DNA of 64,000 nt, taken from Paramecium pentaurelia. Lineage: Eukaryota > Ciliophora > Oligohymenophorea > Peniculida > Parameciidae. The translations under genes and the position numbers were made by a program. The DNA lies in contig CAJJDO010000024.1 of assembly GCA_905183005.1 (NCBI GenBank), positions 435,083 through 499,082 of the forward strand, in the 5' to 3' direction. Below the pieces are notes generated by a model. It saw only the letters and a list, made by a program, of their open reading frames with translations, had not been told where the DNA came from and did not search any database. Within the stretch, counting starts at the first letter, position 1; the number at the start of each line of letters is the position of its first letter. This document shows, in pieces, positions 24,771-35,800 of the stretch.

Positions 24771-25806
24771 TCATGTATTTAAGAAATCTTTACCAAATAA
24801 AGTTCCATCAAATTTACAATTTATCCTACCAATAACTTTTGTGACTAATTTATCAAGTTTTTATTAAAATTATTAATTTTTTCTTTATTCTTCTCCTGGC
24901 TAAAACTTAGAATATCTATGACTTAAAACACTGCATCTCTTTTTTGCAGTTGCACTTCCTTCCTCATTAAATATTTACTCTTTTGATAAACCTATACTTG
25001 GAAGTTCTTAACGTTGTCTTTCATCATCAGCTTTTGGATTAAATTACTCTAACATCTTCATAGCTATCCAATAATACAATTTCAATCGAAGGATCATTTG
25101 GACTTCCGGCTTCTCTATAAGTCTCTATCAATTCATTTAATGCCTTTAATCTTGACTTTAATCCCTTCTCTTCATCTGTTCTTTTTAGACCTGGTCTCTA
25201 AACTCTGGGTTCTATTCTAAATTATTCTCTTATGTATTTTGGTATTATATCATCAAATGATTCTGTATCAGTTATTAATGTTCTAGACAATGGCTTTATT
25301 TACTCATAATAGTCTGCTAATTCAAAGTAATGATCTTTTCCATTTCCCATTTGAAATTATGGAAGTTTTACTTATTTACTGGAATTGCTTAAGCCTAAGA
25401 AATAGTTTTTCAGCCTTTCAAATTTTTTCTATTCTTCTTAATTTCGATATTACATCAATCCATCATCTCCCTTAGCCTTTTAGAACTTCTCGGAACTTCT
25501 TTCTTTCAATTTTCCAACCATTTGCCAACCTCTAATTATTTTTTATTTATCAAGAGAAGTTTAAAATATTTTAAAATTTGGTGGTCCATGTCTACATTGT
25601 GAAGCATCAATTTTACAATGATCAGCCAAACAATATTTTAATGCCTTATCCCTAACTAATCCAAATCTTCTAAGTTTTGAATATATCATTGCATCTTCCT
25701 CATTCGGTTACGGTGATCTCTCTTTAGGCTAGAACCTTATACATTATCTAAACAATCCTATCTCTCTTGGAGAATTAGATTAATTATTAAATCTAGCATG
25801 TTTCAT
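24771..25806 (-). CDS. Unknown protein, tandem paralogue
   Basis: The start MKHARFNNQSNSPREIG is at 25806. It shares with its neighbour SKLRRFGLVRDKALKYC, then DHCKID, GPPNFKIF, GWQMVGK, DHYFELADYYEQ and TESFDDIIPKYI, and ends FDGTLFGKDFLNT before TGA at 24771. The last exon (NPKADDERQRQELPSIGL onward) is in a different frame from the exons before it. The junction lies near 25060-25110, where no standard short intron fits well. Either there is an unusual 40-nt intron (starting GTCC) or a base error or indel. The 37-bp gap to the downstream paralogue is very short. The two differ most in the middle, so the duplication is not recent. Confidence 0.7.
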
Positions 25807-26718
25807 TTATCAAAATTTATAATCATTATCTATACTCAAATCTAATTTTTATATATGATATCAAATGAGCTCAAAATCTCTAAATATATTCCTTATAAAA
25901 ATACTAAAACTATTTTAAATATTATGAAAATTAATTTATAACCTAATGAATTAACCCAAAATCCTAATTTAATTACTTATAAAGTTTTGGAAGTGGTTTT
26001 TTTAGAATTATTTATAAAATTTAACATTTAATATTTTAAGGAAACAGAATAAAACAAATATATATTAAATGATTAAGAAATTCTATTGAAAATTTGAAAG
26101 GCTTATTATATTCCAACAATTTTCTATAATAATAATTATGTCAATATTATATCAAATCTAATGGATAATATATATAATTTTTTTTAATTGATAATACAAC
26201 TATCTAGATCTTTAATTTATTATTTGAATCATTTTAACTTATTAATGAGCTTTAAAATTGAAAAAACTTCCAAAGAAATTATTTTTGATTATGTCTTGAT
26301 AGATATTTACAAAGTTGAATTTTATTTTTTTATTAATTTAGTTTTATTATCTATTTCATTTCTTTACTTATCATCTCCTGTATTTCATAAATGTATATAT
26401 TTATATTTAAATTATTTACTTATATATATAGTTTATTATGAAAGATAGTATTTTACTTTTTAAAATTTATTGTAAAAATCGTATCAATTACAAATTACCA
26501 TACAAAAGACTTTTGATTTCATAACAAGAAATACTTTTCTTTATATTTTTATATTATCATACACATATAAGAACAACATCATTTATTTATTTTTATTGTT
26601 TGAAATAGTTTTAATTTTAAATGAAAGACATTGATCAAAATAACTTATTAGAATTAGAGAGAGAAGATTGAAATGAATATAAGATATATAATTTCGTTTG
26701 TTTAATTAAAAAAAAAGA
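25807..26718. other. About 900 bp without a supported gene
   Basis: Extremely AT-rich DNA between the paralogue pair and the U1 gene. A frame at 26188-26448 is hydrophobic and starts only with TTG, with no ATG, and its composition is that of random A/T DNA, so I leave it out. Short TA runs occur near 26166 and 26420. No repeat or RNA gene was seen. Confidence 0.5.
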
Positions 26719-26874
26719 AGGTGCGAGGGTTTCCCCTCACTAGCAGAAATTGAGCGATAAAGCCTTTCCAAACGGAAAGTTTTGGAGCCTCACTGACGCC
26801 GGTTGTGCGATGGCCAGCTTAACCCCACACTGCTAATCTGCATGATCATCAGCAGTGCTCGCCAGGTAAGTGAA
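26719..26874 (-). ncRNA. U1: U1 spliceosomal snRNA
   Basis: This is an isolated GC-rich island in AT-rich DNA. On the minus strand the 5' region carries ACTTACCTG, the sequence that pairs with 5' splice sites (GTAAGT at 26866-26871 on plus). Stem-loop I closes CACTGC...GCAGTG around the loop GATCATGCAG, the U1-70K site (human GAUCACGAAG). Stem-loop II has GCTGG...CCGGC around CATCGCAC, close to the U1A loop AUUGCAC. Stem III is CTTTCC/GGAAAG. An Sm-like site AATTTCTG precedes the terminal hairpin GAGGG...CCCTC. Its length of about 156 nt is near the human 164. The U1 RNA recognises the short GTA-AG introns of all the genes around it. The exact 5' end is uncertain by a few bases. Confidence 0.93.
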
Positions 26875-27084
26875 TTAAGTAAAGTTAGAAATTTACTTAT
26901 ATAGTTTTAATAAAAATGATATTTTATGGGTTTGATATAAATAAAAAATAATATAAGAAGAATAAGTTAATAATGCTAAAATGGATTGTAATAATTAGGT
27001 TATTAAATATGAAAACTTGAGAGTTAATTATTATTTTCTAGAACAACAATGTAAAATTCTTAGAGATTCTTCTAAATGAGATAG

Positions 27085-28602
27085 ATGACCAAAGCAATGG
27101 ACAGTTGTTTTGAAGATGAAATGTTTCAGATAAAACAATTAATTTCATAATTAAGATAATCAGAAGTTAACTTTTATGATCAAAGATTATAATATGATAC
27201 TTAGATCTTATAAGAATGGGAAATTTATAAAGAGAGTTAAATAAAGAAGATAATACATGAAACAATGAATTCATCAAGTCCTGATTTTAAGATTTGCTTA
27301 TGTGAATTTGCATAGAATAAACGATTATCAATTGAAATTTGGATTAAAGTAGCTTATGATGTATTTTATGATGAATTAGATGGTAATGAATTAAGAATGA
27401 AATTTTGGACTTACTTTAAAAAAAAGTATTTTACTTTAAGAGATGAATTAATGACAAAAGAATGGCCAGATTAATGGAAATATGTAGAAGATGAACCATG
27501 TTTATGTTTGGATATAATTAAGGTGTATGAATAATATTTACCAATCAGAATGTTAATAGCTTAAAATTTGAATGAATTAGCTCCAAATTATTTATATGTT
27601 GATGTTAGACGAATGCCTAATCTAATAGAAGATAATGGTTTATATTTAGAATGTACAAGAAAAACATGGTTTCCTAATTTATAATTGTTATCATGTGATT
27701 AATTAGAAAAGGTTTATTACTCAAATACAGTATTTAGTCATTAAATATTAAGATTTGTTGTTATAATAAAAAAGATTGTTATGCCTATTTTATAATATTT
27801 CTAAGAAAGGGCTGAGGCTGGTAATGTAATCAATATTTATGGAGAATAACATGAATTTATGTTTGAAATACTTTAATCTTTAAAAGCTTTAAGTGGATTG
27901 GCTATTAGAACTGCTGATGCTACTTTGAGAGTGTAAAAATCATTCAAATAAGGATCTGTAGATTCAAGAACTAAAGAGGATGTATGTAAAGTAATTATAT
28001 CTACTTTATCATAACATGATGTAAATTAAGAGATTTTATAGGATATTTATGATAATTTATGTTAAGGTTATACAACATTTTATTCAGATGTTTATAAACA
28101 TATTAAACCTTATCCTAAATTAATTATTATGGTAAGTGAAAGAAAATTATCATTTAAAATGTCAAGATCAGATGATATTTAATATCATTAAATTCCTGAT
28201 TAAATGATTTCAGATTTACTAAAAACAATTGACTATCAATTTCTTGTTTATTATGTTAATTTATGTTTTAATAAAGTAATGACTTTATAATAAAGATCTG
28301 GATAAAGGAAACCATTTTTTTAAATTATGATGTTGATGTGGTCATATGCAGTACCATTGTTTTTTAAAAATGTTAAGCCTGAATTATCAGATGCCAAAAT
28401 ATTTGAATATATGGAAGCTTATGAAAAATTGATTGAGTAAGAAAATATAACAATAGATTTATCAGATAATGAATTAAAATAGTAATTTAATGAAGATGAT
28501 TAAGATTCTAAAGAGTCTGAGAGTTAAGAATCTGAAATTTAAGGAGATAATATGGAAATCACTAATCTTGGTAAAGTTGTAAAGAAAATAAGATTTTATT
28601 GA
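27085..28602 (+). CDS. Unknown 505-residue protein, intronless
   Basis: A single frame of 506 codons starts MTKAMDSCFEDEMFQIK and ends KKIRFY before TGA at 28600. The protein is mainly helical, with few low-complexity runs until an acidic tail (EDDQDSKESESQESEI). Segments such as YEQYLPIRMLIAQNLNEL, ALSGLAIRTADATLRVQK and SYAVPLFFKNVKPELSDA are well mixed in composition and look like a folded protein, but I recognise no family. It begins about 210 bp from the U1 5' end and is transcribed away from U1. Confidence 0.75.
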
Positions 28603-28651
28603 TTGATGAAAATAATATTAATTAATATTTATATATATATATATATATTTA

Positions 28652-30064
28652 ATGAAATCTATATCACAATAAACAAGATCATTGATTCATAAATAATAAG
28701 AATTAGGATTAATAGATTCTAGGATTTCTTAATTAAAATAATAATTATAATTACAAGAATCAAATAATCATATCATTGAATTCAAAGTTAATAAAATTTT
28801 GGAAACTAAAAAGAACACATCTAAAGATTAATCTGATGTATTATCTATACATTATAAATATAGTATAGTAGAAGATTAGAAAATCTAAATTAAGATTAAC
28901 AAAACAGAAACAGTAAAATTAAGTTATTGAAACATCTTTAAGAAGAAGATTCCTTTAGAAGAAAACGAGATTTAGATGAAGAGAAAAGACTTGAATAGGA
29001 AGTAATGAAAGAACGATCAATGCTCTATTAATTGCAATACAAAAATAGTTAAAATGAAGAACTTTAAATTAAATAGTAGTAATTCTAAAAGGTAAATTTA
29101 TATCATTATTATTACTATAGATTTAAGAATAGAAGTTTAGAATGAAATAGAAATTAGATTTGAGAAGAATTGAAAAAATTGAAAATGTTAGAAATTGTTA
29201 AATAAAAAAGAAAGCAGAACTTACAGTTAAATTCGATTTATAATAATAAGAGTATTAATTAAAAATTGAAGAAGAATAATAATTATTAAAGTATTAATAA
29301 TTTATTAGAATATATAGAAAATTATCATTCTCTTAATTAAGATTTTAAGCTCTTAAAGATGATCTTGATTTAGCATAAAAGATATCTATAAGAGATTATA
29401 CAAATTCATCAACTAATTAAGGTTTTATTAAATAACCACTTGATTAATCTAAAATCAAAAAAGTTATTTTTACAAGTCCTTATGCTTAAATACCATCAAT
29501 TTTAAATTAAAAGTAGCCTATTCTGTATAATATAGGGATGTAGATAAGTTAAACCTACTATCAAAATTATTGAAACCTTCTTTCAAAGATCAATAATAAA
29601 CGACTGAAAGGTTAAACAAAAAAAACAACTAAACTTATTACAATACACAACTTTCAGATAGAACTCATACAAAAGAAAATTCATCTAAATTCGATACAGA
29701 AACTAGTTAAACTTAAAAAAATAAATTTTAATCTAAATAAAATCAAAATAATAAGTTGGATGCTCAAACTAAAAGTTCAAGTAATTTTAATGAAAATTTG
29801 GATACTTAAAAACTATTGAAATCTGAAAATAAATCTCTTCCTTAAGATAATCAAAATGAAAAATAAGAAGAAGAGTATAAAGAAAATTAATAAGAAGATA
29901 ATTATGAATAAGAGGAAATTTCTAATTATAAAGATGATAATTAAGAAGATGAAAATTAACCTCTTTAATAAGATTAATAAAATGATTAAAATTAAGAATA
30001 ATAAAATATAGAAGAATTTTAAGATGATGAGCAATATCCAGCTGATGATGATGAAGAATAGTGA
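28652..30064 (+). CDS. Coiled-coil, Gln/Glu-rich protein with acidic tail
   Basis: The start MKSISQQTRSLIHKQQELG is 49 bp after the previous stop. The first half is a long coiled coil (EEEQQLLKYQQFIRIYRK). The second half is disordered and Gln/Asn/Ser-rich, ending in a strongly acidic run (DDEQYPADDDEEQ) before TGA at 30062. Introns of 26 and 29 nt are clear near 28840 and 29092. A further frame change near 29540-29590 needs another intron, perhaps about 41 nt starting GTTAAA, or hides a base error. No domain is recognised, and the low complexity makes any homology call unsafe. Confidence 0.6.
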
Positions 30065-30190
30065 TTCTAATCTATTTTATGTTTTGAAAATACGTACTGG
30101 ATTAAGTACTGGCATTTATTTTAATGGGCTTATAATTATTATTACTTATTTACTTAATTCATATATAAATTAATTAAAAACTTAAATAAA

Positions 30191-30428
30191 ATGGGATGTT
30201 CATTATAAAAACAAAAAAAATTCGAAACAATCAGCAAGCGTTACTCGACAACTGCAAATACTTGTAGTATCAAATTTTTTATATTGTTTAGTAACACCTG
30301 ATTAAAAATAAAGCTTAGAAGTTTATAATCCAACACTTGGAAAGATTGTCTAAGTTCCAATACTTGTACCTGCTTCTAAAAGCAATATTATGAAAAGAAG
30401 AAGTACATAAATTACTACAGGAATGTGA
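30191..30428 (+). CDS. Small 70-residue protein with myristoylation/palmitoylation start
   Basis: Two exons joined over a 25-nt intron at 30267-30291 give a 70-residue protein. MGCSLQKQKKFETISK has Gly2 and Cys3, a typical dual N-myristoylation and palmitoylation signal followed by basic residues. The rest (TLGKIVQVPILVPASK, then IMKRRSTQITTGM) has no named domain. TGA is at 30426. The clean intron supports a real gene. It may be a small membrane-anchored regulator. Confidence 0.6.
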
Positions 30429-30494
30429 AAACACTAGATATAATGATTTTATATATTATTTTGTATTAGTTGTTTATTGAATTCATTCATTTTA

Positions 30495-30980
30495 ATGCGC
30501 ATCAACTCTTCAAACATTTATAACTATACTCATTAGATTAATAATAGTATGCTAAATTGCTTAACAAATTAGAAATTTCTAGTCTAGATTATTATATTGA
30601 CACATATAACACTTAAATACGATAGTAACAGTCTTAATATGAAATACTATAAACCTGAGAATAGGAACTATTTACTTTATAGTTATAATAAAAATGGATT
30701 TATCGTCATTAAATCTATGTTTAAACGAATGATATATTTATTTAAAGGTAATCAAATATCTAAATCTCAAATGAACTTTCTTTTATAATTAGAAGTATAT
30801 CATTTATTCATATAAATTTCTGTATATAAAGGATTATTTTTATACAAAAACCTTGAAAAATTTTAAACTGTTTTATAATCTATATGGTGTTTCAAGTTCA
30901 TAATTATCTTAAGAATTTCAAAAGGAATAGAATTTATTTTATTTGGGCAAGATAAAAATGAAGATAAATTCACTAATTGA
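30495..30980 (+). CDS. Possible 161-residue hypothetical protein
   Basis: The frame is open for 162 codons from MRINSSNIYNYTH to TGA at 30978, with TAA/TAG read as Gln. The middle (LKYDSNSLNMKYYKPENRN, YNKNGFIVIKSMFKRM) looks protein-like. A chance open frame of this length is not unlikely in a genome with one stop codon, and no family is recognised. I rate it as less likely than not to be a gene. Confidence 0.35.
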
Positions 30981-31170
30981 TTTTTAAAATAAATCGAATA
31001 AATTTTTGATAATTTATTATTTACTATTTAATTAATAAAATTAAAATCGATTATTTGAACCTATTTTAAAATATATAAAACAACAGAATATAGAAATATG
31101 TCTCTTCTATTTATTAGTATAGATAAAATCATTTAATATAAAATAATTTACTAAATATACTAAACTAGAA

Positions 31171-33660
31171 TCATTTTATAAGTGACAATTTTTAATTTAG
31201 ATGATTACATAATTCTTTAAGTTAAGATGCATCCAATTTTGAACACTTTTTAATAAAAAATTCAATCTATTTTAATAAATCCATTAAATTTGGATTTTAT
31301 TCATGTTTTTTACAATAAAGTATTAAAAATTAAAGTATTTATTCATATATCTTTAATGAATTTGAATTTTCCTCTTATTCAAATACTAAGTATTGTTTTA
31401 AAAACTATTAAATACTTTTTAATTAAAAAAAACCTTAACAACTATCATATATTAATAATTCTTTAATAATCATCCAGATATATAATTTTGATATCTAATT
31501 ATCTTATGTTAAAATATATTCAAATGATTTTCTTTATTCAAAAAATATAGTGCCTAATGTATCTACAACTTTTACATTAGGATCATCATTCATTCCAAAT
31601 ACTTATTTAGAATTACATTCTTATAATTCCTATTTTGCTAGGATTGGTATGCAATAATAAAAACATTAAAAAGCTTGAAAATGAACTTATGAATGATGAA
31701 AAAATTATGTTAATGATAATGCTATCTATCTTAATATTGTAACAATATTATTATTTAATGAAGGATTTATCCATTGTTTGAAAAATAGTATCAAAAATTG
31801 AAGATACTTTTGAGTAAACAAAATATCAGATTTTAAGTAATACTTATCATATATTTAATAAATTGTCTTTAAGACTTAATATATTATATCTAAGCCTTAA
31901 TTATATCCATCAAATTTAGAGTAGATATGTAATATAGTCTATAAAGAATTACCTTAATCAACTTAAAGGTTGGATTCTTAAATCTTTTGAATGTTTCTAT
32001 AGAGTATTGAAGCTATATGATCATAAATATTAAATTATTTAATATAGTTTTAACTTATTTCTGTAATCAAAACAGTAGATTAACTATTTTAACACATTAA
32101 ATAATCTAAATATAAAACTTCTATAAATTAATCATCTTTTTCATCAATTCTTTGATAAATTAGATTGCTATATATAATTAATTAAGATTGAAATATTGAA
32201 TTATATGGAGCATTTTAATTGAAAATAAGCATACTAAACTATTTTATCAAATTTTTAAAATAATATGAATCATGTTTTTAAGTAGAAGAAATATTATTAA
32301 GAATAAATAGTATAGATGATGTGTATAGAATTTATGTGATTTAGATTTTGATAATTTATGAGTCATCAACTATTATAGTTTAAATTAATTTATTTAGGTA
32401 TTTTTCTAATTTATTTTCTAAATATTTATTGATAATTTCATTTTCATTTAAACTATTAAGAAGACTTATTATTTCATTTAAAATACTCTATTCATTATTT
32501 AAAATTGGCATTAATTCAAGATTAAGTTTGTTGATAGTATTTTTTATGGATATATTTAAATTTTAATTAAGTGTTGTAATCTATTAATCAACTGATACTA
32601 CTATTTGATTCCATTTATATTATAATCCTTAGACCAAATATTTAATAATTTTTTCACTAATTTGAACATATTATAATTAATTTTATTATTTCTTCTAGAA
32701 TTCAATAATTATATAAATTAACCATTTAATTTTTCTAATTATTGCTATAGTTTATGATGTGTCTACTTCATTTTATAATGAATGAAATCGTTTTAATTCA
32801 AATTCTAAATCCTCCTCTAATTCATTATAGATTCTTAATTCTTACTAAGAGTTCATTTAAATTATAAGGTTTGTAAATTCTTGAATATTTTAACCTTCAT
32901 TAAATCTAAAGTATAAATTAATTAATGATATCTAAGTAGGAATATAGAAATATTAACCACTATTTGAATATTAGAAAATCTTAAAAATCAATTAGGAATA
33001 ACATTTATTGAGTTTAGGTGTAGGTAAATGAGTTATGAAGAGACAAAAATTTTGTAATTCTTCGTTTACTTTTTATTATACTAAAAAATGTTAATTTTCT
33101 TCATATTTTAATGATATAACATTAAAATTTAATTGTTAATATTAACTTTAAGTATTGCAAACTATATAGGATAGGATTTTTTCAAAAAGTAACAATCCAT
33201 TCTCTTAAATTACTCCTCTACTATATTTCAATAGACAAGTCAATGTTTTAATGAATAATTGAGGATATGCTATTTAGAGAGCTTTTGAATTATCTATGAG
33301 AAGCGAAATTAATTAAAAAATTTCAGGAATAAAAGTTTGATTAACTTTTGCTAATAGATTGATTAATGTGCTCAAGATAGAGATTGTACATTATAATTGA
33401 TCAATGTATTATTGTTTTGGGATATTCTATAGAATTTTGAGCATTTGAGAAGTGTAATATTCATCATATTGCTCAATTTGTTTAGTCAATTTTTTAGTAA
33501 TTTCAATTAGGATAGATGTATAGTGTTCTTGTTTTAATGGTAATTATGATTAAAGAGCAAGTAAAATTGAAGAATAGGCAGAATCTAAATTAGAATCTTA
33601 TTGTTTGATAATGAGGATTGACTGTAGCAAATTTTTGGCTATTTAGTATTAGTTATCCAT
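31171..33660 (-). CDS. Large intronless helical protein, 829 residues
   Basis: One frame of 830 codons runs from MDNQYQIAKNLLQSILI (33660) to TGA (31171). The protein is almost entirely Leu/Ile/Gln/Asn-rich helix in pairs of about 35-40 residues (SILSTLINLLAKVNQ, PEIFQLISLLIDNSK, QLFIKTLTCLLKYSRG), suggesting ARM/HEAT-like solenoid architecture similar to exportins. I cannot name a specific member. It is divergent to the Yippee gene, with only 56 bp between the starts, so the two share a promoter. Confidence 0.72.
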
Positions 33661-33716
33661 AATTTAATTGATAAATTTTATAATATAATCAAGAAACTTA
33701 AATTGCAGGTTTAAAG

Positions 33717-34132
33717 ATGGGTAAAATAATTTTAGAGTATTTGGATGGAAATCGAATTTATGTATGCACAAAATGCCATATACATTTATCAAATTATGAG
33801 AGTATAATATCGAAGGTAAGATTAAAAATATGATTCTAGAATTTTAGAGGTGGAACTGGTAAAGCATTCTTATTTGAAAAAGGGTACTTTATTTAGATAA
33901 TAAAGTATCAATTATCATGTTGGAATACCCGAAGATAAGGATCTGATGACTGGAAAACATACAGTGTAAGATCTAATTTGTAATGGTTGTAACTAAGTTA
34001 TTGGATGGAAATATGTATAAATGATTGAATTAATTCATCACTTAGATCAAAGCATATCGAGAATCAGAGAAATACAAAGAGGGAAAGATAATAATAGAAA
34101 GACATTATATAAAAAGAATTAAATGGAACTGA
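33717..34132 (+). CDS. YPEL: Yippee-like zinc-binding protein
   Basis: The start MGKIILEYLDGNRIYVCTKC is in the family position, and three short introns (24, 22 and 31 nt) restore the frame. The two zinc Cys pairs are CTKC near the start and CNGC in the second half. Family landmarks are HLSNYESIISK, FRGGTGKAFLFEKG, DLMTGKHTVQDLIC, GWKY and SEKYKEGKIIIE. The length of about 110 residues is normal. Yippee proteins are small conserved nuclear or centrosome-associated proteins of unclear biochemical activity, with a CULT/RIG-I-like zinc fold. TGA at 34130. Family membership is secure. Confidence 0.93.
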
Positions 34133-34271
34133 ATCTATCTATATATATATATAATATATATTATTATTAAATTTAAAGATCCATTTTAAGTATAAGTGAA
34201 AAAGAGATAAAATAATATAATAATAATCTGTTGATTAATTTATATATAATTAAAAATTACGTTAAAAGAAG

Positions 34272-35775
34272 ATGTTTCAGAAGATGTTGAATCAATAAAT
34301 GAAGAATTAAGTAGGGTCTCTAAATCAATAAAAGTAGGAAGACATGAATAGAAGAGTAGTAACAGAAATTGAAGATGTGGATTAAGAAATAAAAACAATG
34401 CAAGATGTCACAAATTTAAAAGCTCATTTGAAGATGAATTAAATTGTGAAAAAATCATTTAGAAAAAATAAGGATGAAACTAATCCATCTATCTATATTA
34501 GTAAATTTGAGAATCAATTAAAATAAATACAACAATCTACAATAAAAAAATAGACACGTAAACCACTCTCTATTGAAAAAAACAGCACTAAATCAGTATT
34601 AATGCCAGCATCCACTGAAAGATATGATTATTCTAATTTTACATACATAAATTTAAAAGTTGTTGGAAGTGGATCATTTGGAGTTGTACATAAAGTAAAC
34701 TAATTTTAAATAAAAGGCTAAAGTAAATGAGACAGGAGAAATTGTAGCAATTAAAAAAGTATTACAAGATCGTAGATACAAAAATAGAGAATTATAGATA
34801 TTATAAGAATTAGATCATGTTAATGTACTTAAAATGAAACATGCATTCTATACTCCTGCTGAAAACAAAGATGAAAATTATCTTAATGTTGTAATGGAGT
34901 ACTTTCCTGACACACTTTACTCATTTAATAAATCATATATTAAAGATTTCAAAAAGATGCCTGATATCTAAGTCAAATTATTTAGTTATTAATTATTAAG
35001 ATCAATTGCGTAATTAAATTATATATATTCTTAGATATATATCATTATTGGGAATATGTCATAGAGATATTAAACCACATAATGTTTTAGTTAACTCTGA
35101 ATCAAATAAATTATAATTATGTGATTTTGGGAGTGCAAAAAAATTAGTTAAAGGAGAACCTAATATAGCCTATATCTGTTCAAGATGTTATAGAGCTCCT
35201 GAATTGATATTTGGATCCATAGATTATGATACACAAATTGATGTTTGGTCTGTAGGTTGTGTTATAGCTGAATTAATTAATGGAGAACCATTGTTTTTGG
35301 GAGATTCTGCAGTTGATTAAATGGTTGAAATTGTTAAAGTACTTGGAACTCCAACTAATGAATAAATATTAAGTATGAATAAGAATTATGATATACAATC
35401 TAATTAGTTTGCTAAAATAAAATAAAGAGATTGGAGAAAAGTATAAACTATTATTTTTATAAAGGTTTTAAAAACTAAAGATACTAAAGCAATTGATTTA
35501 GTCTCAAAATTACTTACTTATTGTCCAAAAACTAGACTTACTCCATTTAAATCATTAACTCATCCTTATTTTGATGAACTCAGAGATATAGATTAACTAA
35601 AAAGTTTACAAAGTTAAATGAAAATTGCCATCCCAGAATTATTTAATTTCTCTAATGGTATTTATATTGATTATACTCTTTAGATGAGATATATAAAATG
35701 ACATAATAAGAAAGAATGCAATTAATACCTGATTGGTATGGAATTTCATCAAAAATTGTTAAAACTGAATATTGA
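34272..35775 (+). CDS. GSK3: GSK3/shaggy-type serine/threonine kinase
   Basis: After an N-terminal basic extension of about 115 residues comes a complete kinase domain. The glycine loop is GSGSFGVVHKAKV, the ATP lysine is in VAIKKVLQD, RELQILQELDHVN holds the C-helix Glu, the catalytic loop is CHRDIKPHNVLV, and DFG is in LCDFGSAKKLV. The GSK3 activation segment is present as IAYICSRCYRAPELIFG, where the usual SRYYRAPE Tyr is Cys. DVWSVGCVIAELINGEP, LGTPTNEQI and a CPKTRLTPF motif follow. Introns of 22, 25, 24 and 26 nt are clear. GSK3 kinases phosphorylate primed substrates in signalling and, in ciliates, have roles at cilia. TGA at 35773. Confidence 0.93.
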
Positions 35776-35800
35776 ATAATAATGAATATTTTTAATTATT

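Noticed and set aside
26188..26448. Hydrophobic 86-residue frame
   Set aside because: It starts only at TTG and has the composition of random A/T DNA.
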